64,000 nucleotides of DNA, from assembly GCA_023974075.1 (NCBI GenBank), contig CM043789.1, positions 33,936,159 to 34,000,158 of the forward strand, in the 5' to 3' direction. Below the pieces are notes generated by a model, which did no database searches, was not told the DNA's origin, and was given only the letters and a program-made list of their open reading frames with translations. This document shows, in pieces, positions 52,274 through 64,000 of this stretch. Position 1 is the stretch's first letter, and the number at the start of each line of letters is the position of its first letter. Position numbers and translations under genes: made by a program. Source of the DNA: Chaenocephalus aceratus (Eukaryota > Chordata > Actinopteri > Perciformes > Channichthyidae).

Positions 52274-55200
52274 ATGTAATTGAGATTTTTTTTCAGCTAA
52301 TTTTGAATACGAGGATATTTTCCTGCATCTGAAATGAAGCATAATATGTATTCTTAATCCATGGATCAAACCCAAGTGGGTCACAGCTCTACTTTTAGTG
52401 TCTTTCCCCACAAAGTAAAAGTACCAATACATATTAATGAGTCTGTATCCTAGGATGAGAGACTACATTTCTAATTTGGGTTCTGCACTGAAAAAGAACC
52501 CCTGAGTTTCAGGATTTAATTTCCCGCTGCTTTCTCAAGTCAGGGGGCAAAGATACTTCCAAATTACAATTCATGCTATCACACCAACGTGGTGTGTTTT
52601 TTCTGTGAGGCGCAGATAAGATAGAGCTGCTGTTGTCAGACATGACATCAATGGTGGAAAAAACATCTCATGTGGATGTAAAAAAGACAGTACTGAACTC
52701 TTTTACATGGCAATAACACAACCTTGTTAATGAATGGGGGTATGTTTTTTTTGATAAGGAGCTTAATAATGCATGATCATTTCTTAGTCTGGATTCATAG
52801 GGACCATATGATGAATGTAAGAAGGTCCAAAACATTTCTTTAAATATTTTAACAGTCTTAATGCATGGTAGGATACTAATTTGCACGTATAAATAGTTGA
52901 AATGATTTGCCACACCCAGGACCTCTCTCTTCCTGCCTCCTAATGCAGCTGACCTAATGTGAGTGGCATTCATTTGACAGCAATTTAGGAACAATTTGAA
53001 GCCATTGCGGGACCTTTCTCTTTCACGCTGTAGTGTTGATCAATAAATCCCCTCAGGATGTTATTCAAACACATATACAGCAATATGCCTTCCTGAAAAA
53101 CACTCTGATATTGACCTGTTTTTTATTGCCCTGCAGGCCTTCTTATTTTCTCAAAGAAGGGGTAACCCAGGAGACATTGTTGTGGCCCTCTGCTCTATGC
53201 AGGCTTTTTTTGGCTTTCACACCATGACTTTCTGTCACATGTTCTTTAAAGCCTTCTTACACTTCTGCAATGCAATCTCTATGGCTGACATTTGAGAGAG
53301 ATTGAAAGAAAACATTGAAAATCTATTTCTAGGTGTTATATCCTAGCTTGAGGTAACACCTTTATTTGTTTAAATGGAGTGCTCTTAAATCCTTAGTCAT
53401 CATAATTGTGTTGTTGCTACGACCAGTTGTAGGTAAATGCATGCTGATACATGATATAATCAATCCTGGAATCATATGGAAATGAAAAGTATGACTAAAA
53501 TAAATGTGAAAGCTTATTACGACAAACCCCATGAGATAATTAAAAAAAACTCTGCAGCTCCCCTAAGCTTTATGGAGTTTTTGGTATTTAAGCTTAACAT
53601 GGCTCAACTTTACTTTTTTGATTGACTTTCAACGCTCTTATCAACCTCATTAAAAACAGCAGAAAAAACAGCACCAAATATCAGACTGACACAATTGTTG
53701 AAGTCCAAAATCAAGCTAGATTATTGTGAGGTTAATAGGTTATTGTTTTGGGGGTTGGTTGGGTGCCAGGAGCAAAGTGGTGAGCACTTTTACTCTTTTA
53801 CTTTTACGGAATGATTTTAAGCAAAAATAAGAAATATGTAAATGCTGTTACAAGTTATTTGTATAGGTTTTACTTTTTTCATTCATTTGTTACTTTGGCT
53901 ACTGCCCTTTCAATATGTGTACACATGGATTGTGTGAGGCAGTGATCAACAGATCAATACCTAAACTATTGATCCTGTAATATCTGTCATTTAGCAAACT
54001 ATTGGTTTTCAAAAGAGTGGGATCAATATGGTAAATATATAAAGGGCTGTCTGTTTTACCCCGAAAAACACTGATCCCATTCCAGTTACTGCTTAATCGT
54101 TACAGAATCGCATAATTACAAGCACATATGGTCAAAGAAGGTATTAGCTGTTCCATTGTATCTTGCTTAGCCAAACTGTTTCCTCTCACACTTACTTAAA
54201 ACAATACCCAGTGCTCAGAGGCAGTGGTAATACCAACATACACTTTAAACATATTAGAAATAGATCTCGAGATTGAACACACAGACTACTTGCCTGCAGC
54301 AAAGCAAACAAGGAAAAGAAGTGTCCGAGATCCAAACATATTTCACTAATGGATGCCAACCCTCTGTGCTTCATTCACACTTGGATTTGTTAGCTCACAT
54401 GTTAGTTATGCGAGAGCTGAAGTCAGTATTTGTTTCTGCTTGGTGGTGCAAAGTTTGAGTAACACCTGATTTATCAAGTTGTTGGTGGCAATGGTACTCC
54501 ATTTCCAGACTCAGGTAGATGACACACATTTAGGAAAGCCTGTTTGTTGTTTGACATGTCCTCTGCTTTAAAATTGATGCTATCATTCATTCAGTTGATA
54601 TGATTTTGGAAAGTCACTACCTTGCAGGTTTTTTTACCACCCATGTGTCATCCACATGTCTGAAGCATGGATGTATGAAGAGAACTGCATACAGCGTAGG
54701 AGGTGGGGCCCTGTTTAATCCTATCAAAGTTGCTCAGTGGCCCATGACACCAAAGAAAAATGTTTGATTGCTCTGTCTCATGAACAATACTTCATGAGAA
54801 AATAACTTTTAGGATATACCGGTTTAAATAAGGGCTATTTCAGTGTTCATGCTGCGAGGTTTAAATACCTCAACCTTTCAGACATCTCTTTCCCAATATA
54901 AGTCATTGGGAAAACATCGCTGATGGCATCATGTTATTTTTATATCCATTCTCTGACTCTGAACCATAGCTTTAAGATCCTGTCTTGTATCTTTAATATT
55001 GCATCACCACCATTGGCAATAAATATACTGGTAATACTTGGTATTGGGTCAGAACCAAACCTTGGTGTGTCAGTATTGTAGGCTGCAATTAAGAATACAT
55101 CGTTTTATACAAACTGACACTAGTTTGAGCATTTTATTTTACTGTAACAGAACAATTATTGCATCATGGGTTGGGGTTGAATCTTAGTGATAACAGCAGT

Positions 55201-56370
55201 ACCAGCTACTGCAACCCCTCTTCCCCTTTGACAAATTGAATTCATAAGCATTCAAACGCCCCTCCACCATTGAGGCGCCTTGAGCAAGGCCTTTAGCTTG
55301 AACTGAAAGGCTAATTGCTCAGGGGCCATCAGATCACACTGTGATTGTCCTGGAAAGCTTCCAGGAGTGAATGTGATCAGAGCGTTACTAAAAAAGAGCA
55401 TTACTCTCAGAAAACCAGATAAAAAAGTTAAAGCCCCTACCTCCAATATAAAAAACCACATTCTTGCTTTTTCTCTTTTACATTGTCTCGCTTTAACACC
55501 ACTGCTAGCACAACACCTCTCTATTAGACAGTGACAAAGCTCTGACCAAACAGTTCAGTAACAATTAGCTGAATTGTGAAGGTCAGGCATCAATGCGGAT
55601 CAGTCTGTCATTGTACTGTGTGGGCTTTGTATAATGACTTGTTGATTTGTTTTACATAATGAACAAAGGGAGAATACTGTATTAGAACATTGACCAAACA
55701 GGTCTGTTGACATCATTTATCCTCTTTATTTCAGTATAATGACTTAATGAGATAGTGTCTTCTGAATTTGGTTAATGAGAATAAGAAAAGGCTGTGGGAG
55801 CAACAGGTTGGCCTTCAGGAGGAGCTGCGAGAAACCTGCATGGAAATAGAGTTGTAGGAATGTTGAGTGGAACGAGGGCAAGCTGGCATACAGAGTGGAG
55901 GACCATGGCGCTGGTCTTGTTCCCAGTCGGGCCAGGACCTGTGAGCATGAGGTGGACACCCCTCATCAGCCCCCGTCCACACCCCCTATACTTGCCTTCC
56001 AGGGCTCTCATTTTCCACATGATTAGCTTGCCACCTGTCCTCCGGCTGGCCCTTGGCCTCCGGGCCCGCGCGTCACGGCACCATTTAGCACTAGCAATAT
56101 TTTCACCGAGACACGCTTCATCACTGTGGAGCTGATAGAACGAAAGTCTCAAAATGTTTTAATGGATTCATACATTGTGAACAGTTAAAGCTATTTAACA
56201 TTTTACTCTTTTTTTCACATATTTGAAAAATAGTGTTTGTCATTCTTTAAGTTTATAGATTCACGTCCAAAAATGCAAAGTTTGAGCAAAAATCTAACTG
56301 TACAAAAATGCAACGACAAAACTACACATCACATTGATAATCTTAGTAACAATCACCTTGAGTTCCTTCA
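52274..56370. other. Non-coding stretch
   Basis: Four kilobases of AT-rich sequence in which I recognise no gene, RNA or transposon ends. 55790-56140 is GC-richer, open on both strands for about 115 codons, but neither translation resembles a known protein and there are no flanking splice signals I would trust. Confidence 0.4.
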
Positions 56371-56400
56371 GTTTTAGATGACATTCCTGTCATCTAAAAC
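56371..56400. repeat. Small perfect inverted repeat
   Basis: GTTTTAGATGAC and GTCATCTAAAAC (12-bp perfect arms) around a 6-nt spacer. Could form a small stem-loop; no terminator or target-duplication context. Confidence 0.7.
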
Positions 56401-56682
56401 TACACGTTCATTGCAGTGTAGTTCTTTTATGAATCAGTGGAAGGCACTGTTTTACTACAGAATACCTGCTCTGAAGCTCGATAGCTGAGCTGACGTCTGC
56501 ACAGCCGTAGCTACCAATACTTCTGCTAAGATGACAAATGTTGAATTGATTTATTGACTTTTCTTATTATCACAGCATCACCATATTACTAATGCATAAA
56601 TATATTAACATTTAAAGATTTTTAAATTAACGACCATCATCTGTAACAGTCTTCAAACTTGTTCAGACGTCATGGTATCATA

Positions 56683-56683
<1 letters not shown>

Positions 56684-56735
<52 letters not shown>

Positions 56736-56740
56736 TTATT
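56684..56740. repeat. (CTA)n trinucleotide microsatellite
   Basis: About 17 CTA/TAC units passing into TATTATTAT. Confidence 0.97.
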
Positions 56741-58642
56741 AACATTGGAAAGTAATAATTGTTCCCAATTTCAAAACCACGCTGCAAATCTTTTCTCACA
56801 GTACAGTTCAATTCAGATAACATTAAAGGTGTGTTTTTTGTGGCAAACTGACAGGCTGATTTTATTCCTCTCTTCTGAATACATTTTCCACCTGTTTGAA
56901 CCTGTTGTGTGATGCACAGTGGCACAGCGCGACACACCGTGTTATCCCCTGGTAATTCAGCCCTCTGGTAATACATTTAGCTCCGTCAGAGCAAGGATTG
57001 GCCCTGACCCGTGCTGGCCTTGCCTCTGATTGTTGGCGGCTTTAGACAGCAGGGACAAAGAGAGGTTAAGAGAGATGGGGGTCAGAGTGTGAAAAGAGAA
57101 ACTTCCTCCATTTAAAATTATGACAAGCCGGTGCAGTTAATAAATCGTAGATCTCCACATTCATTTTCAGGCCTGCGTGATCATACATAATAAGCCACTG
57201 AAATTCCATTACCACCGTTTGGGTTACCAGAGTAATCTTCATGAATATTTTAAGAGGATAATTGTAGTATCTGCCTTCGGAACAAAGTGGCACCTACCCG
57301 TATAAAACTAAACATTGATGAATCATTGAAAGGATGCCAGGTGAAGCTGTGTAGTCGGAGAATAATTCACATGTATTTATGTATGCTGTCCGATAATACA
57401 ACTGATAGTGAAAGCAAAACATTCATGGCAATCACACCACTTTGTTTAAGACTTTAAGGTCATGCTACTGAGCCAGTAGCCTTTGTGTGTTTTTGTCAAT
57501 TAGAGTCTCCATGCTTGGAGATGCGACACATCAGACTATTCAGGCTAAATTGAACACAGGTGACAGTTTAACAGCAGGGAGAAAGCGAAAGAAGAGAGGG
57601 AAGAGGAGGAGAGGGAGGGCGTCAGAGTAAAGTTTTCCAAGTCTTTGTCCCTCCTCAATTTTGCATGCCTAATGAAGCTAAGCAGGAGTTAATAGCGGGT
57701 GTAATGACTTCTGACTGGCTGGGCTGTGGGCTGCTGGGACCGGGAAGGCTCCGAATGGCTGACTGTGGAGCAAGGTGGCAGAGGCAGGTAGGGAAACACT
57801 GTGCGGGTGACGGAGCAGAGGAAACTTACTCACTTCTCGGAAAAAATTCAGAAGAACTTCACTCTGCGATTCAAATGTGGGCTATTTCTCCCAAAAAAAC
57901 ACAATGTATTTACAAAAAGACCAATGTTTTACATATGTAAACAGCTTTTTTGTGATATATATTATTATCTTGTGGATTTGAAAGTTTGGAACAAGTAGGA
58001 GAACAACATCCATGAAACTGTGCCATATTCAGTTGACGAACAGTACATTAAAACCATAGAAAAACAGTACATACAGTACAGTAAAACACTCCCCAACAGA
58101 CCTCGGAGAGCCTCTTGCAGTACAGGTGCAGTTACTCTCACATTGTGCCCTTAATGCAACTTGGTTCGCTTCTGTTTTCATACATACCTTGCTGCCCTTG
58201 ACCTCAACCGACTCCCAACTGCAACCTTTGTTGAAGAAATGCCATTACAGTAGACTGAAGCTTGTTAGCCTGTGGATACTATTCCTGCTGCATGTGGAGT
58301 TTCTTGTAAGACTTGGATGCAGTTGGTTTTATAGTTAAACCCCTTTCCTACTGGACAAATGCCCCACTAACAGCACTCTGGTTTTGTCTTTATTTAGAAA
58401 GATTACAATCACATTCTCTCCTTGGAGAAATAACTAGTAGTCACAGGTGTAGGCTCCCGCTCTGATTGGCAGTGATGGAAACATGACACCCTGAAGCGAT
58501 GCGGAAACAAATACAGAATAAATAAGCCATTCTGCTGATACTACATACATACAAGTTGGCAGGCATTTGCTTATTTACATGTACAGAATATGTTTTGTAA
58601 GGTAGAGTAGACAATAAGTACAATAAAACGTCTTTATTCGAT
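56741..58642. other. Non-coding stretch with a candidate conserved element
   Basis: No gene. 56980-57300 has balanced composition with ATTTAAAATTATGACAAG and TTCATGAATATTTTAAGAGG, the look of vertebrate conserved non-coding DNA; 57640-57800 is similar. Both are suggestions only. A short inverted AATAAA/TTTATT pair sits at 58622-58638, beside the large palindromes. Confidence 0.3.
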
Positions 58643-58684
58643 GGCATGTTTAAGCTTCTAGCCGCTAGAAGCTTAAAACATGCC
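58643..58684. repeat. Fold-back palindrome 1 (20/21-bp arms)
   Basis: Left arm 58643-58662 (GGCATGTTTAAGCTTCTAGC) and right arm 58664-58684 are reverse complements apart from one extra A in the right arm, around a single central C. Directly abuts palindrome 2. Confidence 0.9.
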
Positions 58685-58775
58685 AGTGAAGCAAAAGGTC
58701 TTTGTTAACTTCACAAACTATTGCACTAGAATAGCGCAATAGTTTGTGAAGTTAACAAATACCTTTTGCTTCACT
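58685..58775. repeat. Fold-back palindrome 2 (40-bp arms, 11-nt loop)
   Basis: Arms 58685-58724 and 58736-58775 are reverse complements with a single mismatch in 40 (C at 58700 versus A expected). The loop 58725-58735 reads ACTAGAATAGC. No terminal repeat or flanking duplication was found that would make it a transposon. See findings. Confidence 0.93.
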
Positions 58776-59845
58776 TACACTCTCACTACCAATATCATGT
58801 TAGTGTGCCCTAAATTGTAATGGCAAAAACCAAATACTATATATACTCTATTCATTAAGAGGTCAGCACCCCGGTGTCCCCTGACCCTTCACTTCCCACA
58901 CTACGTAGCCTCTTACAATTGTTAAAGTGTTACCCTTGAATTAAGTTCATACACTTTCCCTTTCCTTATATATATGTTATGCTAGTGAACATGATGCTGT
59001 AACATTGCTGCAACATAATTTTACAGTTGTGAAAAAATAGCATGCACTTTTAACCTCTTTTATTATTAATGCATATGTTTCCTACTCTTATCTGATTTGA
59101 CTATAGCAGTATATATTTATTTGATCATGTATGTACTATATATGTGTTTATGTGTGAGGTAAGGTTTAATAGGTCCATTGATCATTTGTAATGAAAAAAG
59201 AAACATGTATCCTATCTTATTATCATATAGTCAGTTTGCGGTTCTGTTTGCGACAACCTCTCCCGCAAAGCCCACATCAGAAACATTTTCTGTAATATGA
59301 AATCTGTTGTTCGACAGTTGGCTGACGATGAAACTTTAAAACGTTCACACTGAAATAGAACACTTCTACAGCCTGCTTCCTTCTCCATTGCCCCGTGTTT
59401 CCAGCAAAGATGACATGAAATATTAATGTTGCAGACACTAGATGGCAAACTAGACATTTCCTCTTAGTGAGATTATTGCACTAGGTAAATAAGTCACGGC
59501 AGGAGTTCAGATATTTGAGCTCCGTCACATCTCACATCACAAGTATGATGAGCTGGTTCATCTCCTATTCTAACAGCAGTGTAATTTGGGTTCTTATGAA
59601 AAAACATGCAAGAGTTACAAATTCCATTTGGAAACAAAATAAAGGGAAATAAAGCAACTTTTTAAATAGAGTATAATCTGGCAGTGCAGACAGCAAATAT
59701 TTCCACAGCTGCCCAAATCTTTTCTCTGCTTTTGCATCTTCAAGCTGATGTGTCTTCCTGTTTTTTTGGCGCATCTCACAGAGAATTCAGGTTGGCACCA
59801 TCTCACACTCTGGCCGTGGTGTGCCAACACTTCTGTTGGCCGTAG
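58776..59845. other. Non-coding stretch
   Basis: AT-rich; no gene, RNA or transposon recognised. Confidence 0.4.
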
Positions 59846-59846
59846 G

Positions 59847-59928
<82 letters not shown>

Positions 59929-59960
59929 CACACACACACACCACACACACACACACACAC
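59846..59960. repeat. (CA)n microsatellite, ~115 bp
   Basis: CA tract with AAACAC, AACAC and ACCAC interruptions. Confidence 0.97.
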
Positions 59961-61645
59961 TCAGTCCTGATGGCCACAGATGTAGCAGTGACCAGGCCCA
60001 TCTCACCAGGTGTTTGCTTTATAGCTGTGTCACTTTGAGCCTGACTCCATCTGCCACACTCAGCAGGCAAAAGAAAACCCGAAACAAATGTGGAATCTGC
60101 AAATAAATAGAAATATTCATGAAATATGTGCATTCTAAGATTTGCTTTAATTTGTTCATCTTATCACATCGGGTTGCTCTACACATGCAAACACATACAT
60201 CCACAATATGTTTATTATTGTTACTCTTTTTTTTTAATTGTTTCTTTTCTTGGTTGCTTTTGTATTCCTTCAATTGAATTCTGCAACTTAAGAATGATCT
60301 CAGCTATTTGATTGCATATCGTTCTTTGTTGTGTCTTTGTTGGTTGATCTATTTCGATTACATTATTCTTGGTGAACCAGCTTCATATCCATCTGTCCCT
60401 TTTATTTAGCTTCACTGAAAGAAAAAGTACTGATTTCAAATAATTATTTAGATTGTATAACTTTACTTTATCATTTCAATTCAAGATAACACAAGTTCTC
60501 GGAGGTATTGGAACAGCATTCTGTTTTATAATCATAATTGTATAATCATAATTAATCACGTTCTCCAGTATCCCAATAATGTTGTTTACTTGTAAAACCA
60601 AACCTGGCATCGGAGTCGCATGCGTCCTATCTTAATAGCATTGTTTAGGCTCAGCGATCCGTCATCCCACCAACAGGTAATACGATAGTAGAGGAAACAG
60701 GCAGCGCAATTAGATTTGTGTTGAACAGTGGGGCGTGTTTTTCTCCACCGCATGCTTGCATTTTTAATAACAGTTCTATTTTGGAAAACACCTGCCTTGA
60801 CGCAGCGTTCCAGACTCTGCCAAAGAGCAAAAGGTCGACACCTAAAAGTGATCAAAAGATGGAGATGCTCATCACTGGCTCATGCATATTTATACTTTAT
60901 TTAATTATATGTAATGAGAGGGTGTATTTGATCTGCACAGTGCTCTTAATCAAGAGCTCGGGATGATTTTCTAGTCTACCAAAAGCAGACCTCTTCCAAG
61001 CGATTATGGTAATTTGATATTTGAGATGTAGAATTGGAGCTTATGTGGGAGTAACTGCTCAGATTTCCTCCTATGAGCCTCATAAATATAATGAAGCTTC
61101 AGTTTTTTTACATTAAATTGTGGTGCAGTATGTATATTTTAAATGGCCTATTGGCTTTAAAAATAATAATTGGTGCATGAAATCGTGCACAATCAGGGCT
61201 TGTGATGTTTTAATTAAATGCTAAATCACCACATATTCTAGCTTGCTTACAATTGGCTGAATGTCTCAAAAATTGACAACAAAAAATGCCAGTATATTAT
61301 TATTATTATTATCTGTTGGAGGTGAGACTTGCAGAAAATCTGACATGAAACTGCCATAACTGAAACATCTATGTACAAGTACTAGAATAAGAGAGGTAGC
61401 TTTACATGTACTGTGAACTGGCACAGGATTTTGTAGACACATTTATTTCCCCCAGAAGATGAATCCTAATGACTGCTGGTTTTCTGATCTAAATCATGTT
61501 CAATGTTTCAGGTTGCCCTAAACGTTGCTTTATGACCTCAGCTGCATTTGGCCTGTAATTAGGATAAAACAAGATGTGAAGCTGGTAAATGTTACCTGGT
61601 TAACATCATGTTAGCATTGCCACAGTAAGCATGTTAGCATTTAGC
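59961..61645. other. Non-coding stretch
   Basis: No gene recognised. 61140-61220 (AATAATTGGTGCATGAAATC then TTTTAATTAAATGC) resembles conserved non-coding sequence in composition only. A short ATT microsatellite lies near 61293. Confidence 0.35.
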
Positions 61646-62552
61646 TTAAAGGTGGGGTAGGTAAGTTTGAGAAACCGGCTCGAGATACACTTTTTGTTAT
61701 ATTCCAACATCCCGATAGCAATGAATATCTTATAATAATAATACATTTTATTTCAAATTTTTCCAGGTGCTCAAAGACGCTTTACATGGGTTTGATAAAA
61801 CATGATAAAATAGAATAAAGAATAGAAATAAAAAATATTAAAACAGCAACACAGCATAATTTACAAATTAAAAGCCAGTCTGAAGAGGTGTGTTATGATC
61901 TGTGTTTTGAAAGGGGGGGGGGGGTCGGTGCAGTCTGATGTGTTGTGGAAGGGAGTTCCAGAGGGTGGGGGCAGCGATGGAGAAGGCTCTGTCCCCCCAA
62001 GTTCGGAGCTTGGTTCGTGTGGGGATAGAGAGGAGGTTGGCTTCTGATGAACGAAGGCTGCGGGAGGGGGTGTAGTGGTGGATCAGGTCGGTGAGGTAGA
62101 GGGGGGCCTGGTTATTGAGAACTTTGTGTGTTAGCAGAAGGATTTCGAAGTGTATTCGTTGACGGACAGGGAGCCAGTGCAGGTTTTGAAGGACGGGGGT
62201 GATGTGGTCTCTGGAGCGGGTGTGGGTGAGGAGGCGGGCAGCGCAGTTTATTTAGAATATCTTAAGTGCTTTGACAAAAAATCCATAAAAAAATGTCATC
62301 TGTGGAAGCCACAGTACTGTAACAAGCACGACCAATCATTTTAACCGGCCCGGCTAAAATAACTGGATGGCCGACCTGCCTGTCAGCCTCCCATCGGGGC
62401 ACAAATTGATCTCGTGCCCTCATTGGTCATGTGCACGTTTGTGTGTTGGAGGAGGGGCTCTGTACGGAAGTGGCAGATTTTTCCCGGTTGTGTATTTTCA
62501 AATTCTAACGCACTCGAGCTGGTTTCTCCAAAATTACCTACCCCACCTTTAA
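61646..62552 (+). mobile_element. TTAA-flanked MITE, copy 3, split by a LINE
   Basis: Starts TTAAAGGTGGGGTAGGTAAG, ends CCTACCCCACCTTTAA. The two MITE halves (61646-61731 and 62255-62552) join into a sequence collinear with copy 1 when the insertion is removed. Same orientation as copy 1. TTAA is present at both ends, as in the other copies. Confidence 0.9.
61732..62254 (-). mobile_element. L2-like LINE 3' fragment inserted in MITE copy 3
   Basis: The 9-bp duplication GAATATCTT flanks it exactly (61723-61731 and 62255-62263). On the minus strand it encodes a C-terminal reverse-transcriptase tail: DHITPVLQNLHWLPVRQRI, LLLTHKVLNNQAPLYLTDLI, YTPSRSLRSSEANLLS and an LWNSLPQHIR-type end. The low-coordinate end has an ATTATTATT-type 3' tail. 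Related to, but distinct from, the family of copies A and B. Confidence 0.88.
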
Positions 62553-64000
62553 AGCAACAATACAGCCTTAATATTGCTGCACATGCTAGCCATAAACAGT
62601 GATTCACTATTGTAAAGCTCTGTATGTCAATCCAGTCAGACTAGGCTGGCCAAACGCCACCAAGGGCGAAGTGAATGTCCCAGGAGGTAATAGGGAGAGC
62701 CCAGGAGGGAGCCAAACTAATCCAGCTAGAATTTATGCACCAGCAGCATGATCCTGCCTTGTAGCATCAGTTGTTAGCAAGTAGTTGTTTTTGGCCCTAC
62801 AGGACTAAGCAATGGATTAACAAGTGGGCTGAACTGCAGTGGTTTTAATAGTTTCATGGTTGTGTTCATACTTTATTTCCACAATAGTATCAAACCCACT
62901 GGGGGAACTATATCATGCTCAGAGTGTATAGTGTATTGACAATGAGTAGTTTAGGCTGTATTTTTGACTAGTTTTGGTATGTATCTGTTGTAATGGTCAG
63001 TTACACGCACAGTCAGTATTCATACAAATTGAATTTATAACTGCTGATATTTTGTTATTTTTATACCTATTTTTTTTTTAATTACTCGAAATCGAATGAA
63101 CACAAATGGAGGTGATCGCTTGCCACTTGCTTGGCCTTATAAGTGGTTAGGATACTCTATTAGAGTTTAATTATCACCTCCATATTAAAGGGTCATGTTT
63201 TATCAATTATGTTTTCTTTTTTTACCAAACAGTAAGCAGTTTTCGGACAAGCTTCTGTTGCTCCTCCTGTGAGCATGAACTGCATCATCTCCTGTGCCTC
63301 CGAGGGTTAATCTCCGAAAAGTCGTAATGAGTACCAAGTGCTTGAAACAGCGAGGATAAATGCTTTCATTAGCTAGCTAAAGGCTGGATGAATCTCGTTC
63401 TGATTAAAGTTGTACCAAAAAAGGTACATCAAAACATGCTGATAATTGGTTTACTTGATGGTTCATCTGGCATTGGAGTTGTTTGGCACATCAGAAAGAG
63501 AGGAAGGACATGTGCTTGTCTGTGGTAACCAGTTTCTCTTTCCCCTACTCTTTTATCTCCTACCTGCTCCCACTGTTAGAAGTGTTCCTTAATCTAGCCT
63601 TGCTTGCAACCTGTCTCTGTCTCTTTCTTCCCCCGCATCTGTCTGCGTGTCCGTCTGCCAGCCCTACCTCCCGCCTCACCTTACCCCCCCCATCTTCCGT
63701 CATGAGGAGATGAATGGTGCTCTGTCACTCGCCAGGCTCTTCAGAGGGCCGGCGCTCCGTATGAGGAAAGTGCCAGTCATTAACAGGCGGGGGAGGAGGG
63801 GGAGAGGCAGGATGAAAAATGAGTTCATTTACGGGCAAGTCCTGTGAGCCGCGTAACGTCAGCAGCAGCAGCAACCCCCCTTCACCTTCTCCTCCCCTCT
63901 TTCTTCCCATCACTTTCTAGGTGCCCAGTGTGTGTGTGGGTGTGTGTGTGTGGGAGAGTGGTGTGAGGAGAAAGTAAGAAAAAGGAGGGGGGGAGGTGGA
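62553..64000. other. Non-coding stretch to the window end
   Basis: 62553-63470 shows nothing recognised. 63500-63990 is markedly C/T- then G/A-rich, with a short TG tract near 63929-63952; it could be the start of a promoter or UTR region of a gene beyond the window, but no exon can be supported. Confidence 0.35.

Noticed and set aside
55772..56152. Opposing open frames of 113-126 codons
   Set aside because: Openness on both strands reflects GC-rich composition; no protein similarity or credible splice sites.

Overview
The window is a gene-containing stretch of a teleost (probably percomorph) nuclear genome. The evidence is GT-AG introns, vertebrate gene families in a conserved order, long CA/TG microsatellites, and fish-type hAT, Harbinger-like, IS630/mariner-like, TTAA-flanked, L2-like and L1/Tx1-like elements. 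No prokaryotic or viral gene system was found.

Layout. 1475-10035 (minus): 16 coding exons of the outer-dynein-arm intermediate chain gene dnai1, whose 3' end lies outside the window. 10036-14012: head-to-head intergenic region, mostly stacked transposable elements, with a ciliary RFX X-box on the dnai1 side. 14013-22860 (plus): fam219a, six coding exons, with a candidate poly(A) signal at 25320. 26405-32382 (plus): a nicalin paralogue (ncl1-like), 15 exons. 33576-35281 (plus): an unrecognised proline-rich gene of about five exons. 38527-40727 (plus): myorg, a GH31-family type II membrane glycosidase. 41-64 kb: about 23 kb with no convincing gene, holding microsatellites, three copies of one TTAA-flanked MITE, a Harbinger-like element carrying a nested hAT, L2-like LINE pieces and an unusual pair of adjacent fold-back palindromes. 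From memory, DNAI1, FAM219A and MYORG are also neighbours in the same relative orientation on human 9p13, so this is conserved microsynteny.

The genes do not form a pathway: DNAI1 acts in motile cilia, nicalin in an ER membrane-protein complex, MYORG in the ER/secretory lumen, and FAM219A has no known role.

Main caveat: dnai1 reads open through all 508 codons, but fam219a, ncl1 and myorg together carry 13 small frame-breaking indels, mostly apparent single-base losses, with splice sites intact and no substitution-type stops. This looks more like consensus indel error than decay of three neighbouring conserved genes. I found no convincing new biological system; the best leads are the paired hairpins near 58.7 kb, the unrecognised gene at 33.6 kb, and transposon layering within introns and the dnai1/fam219a promoter interval.
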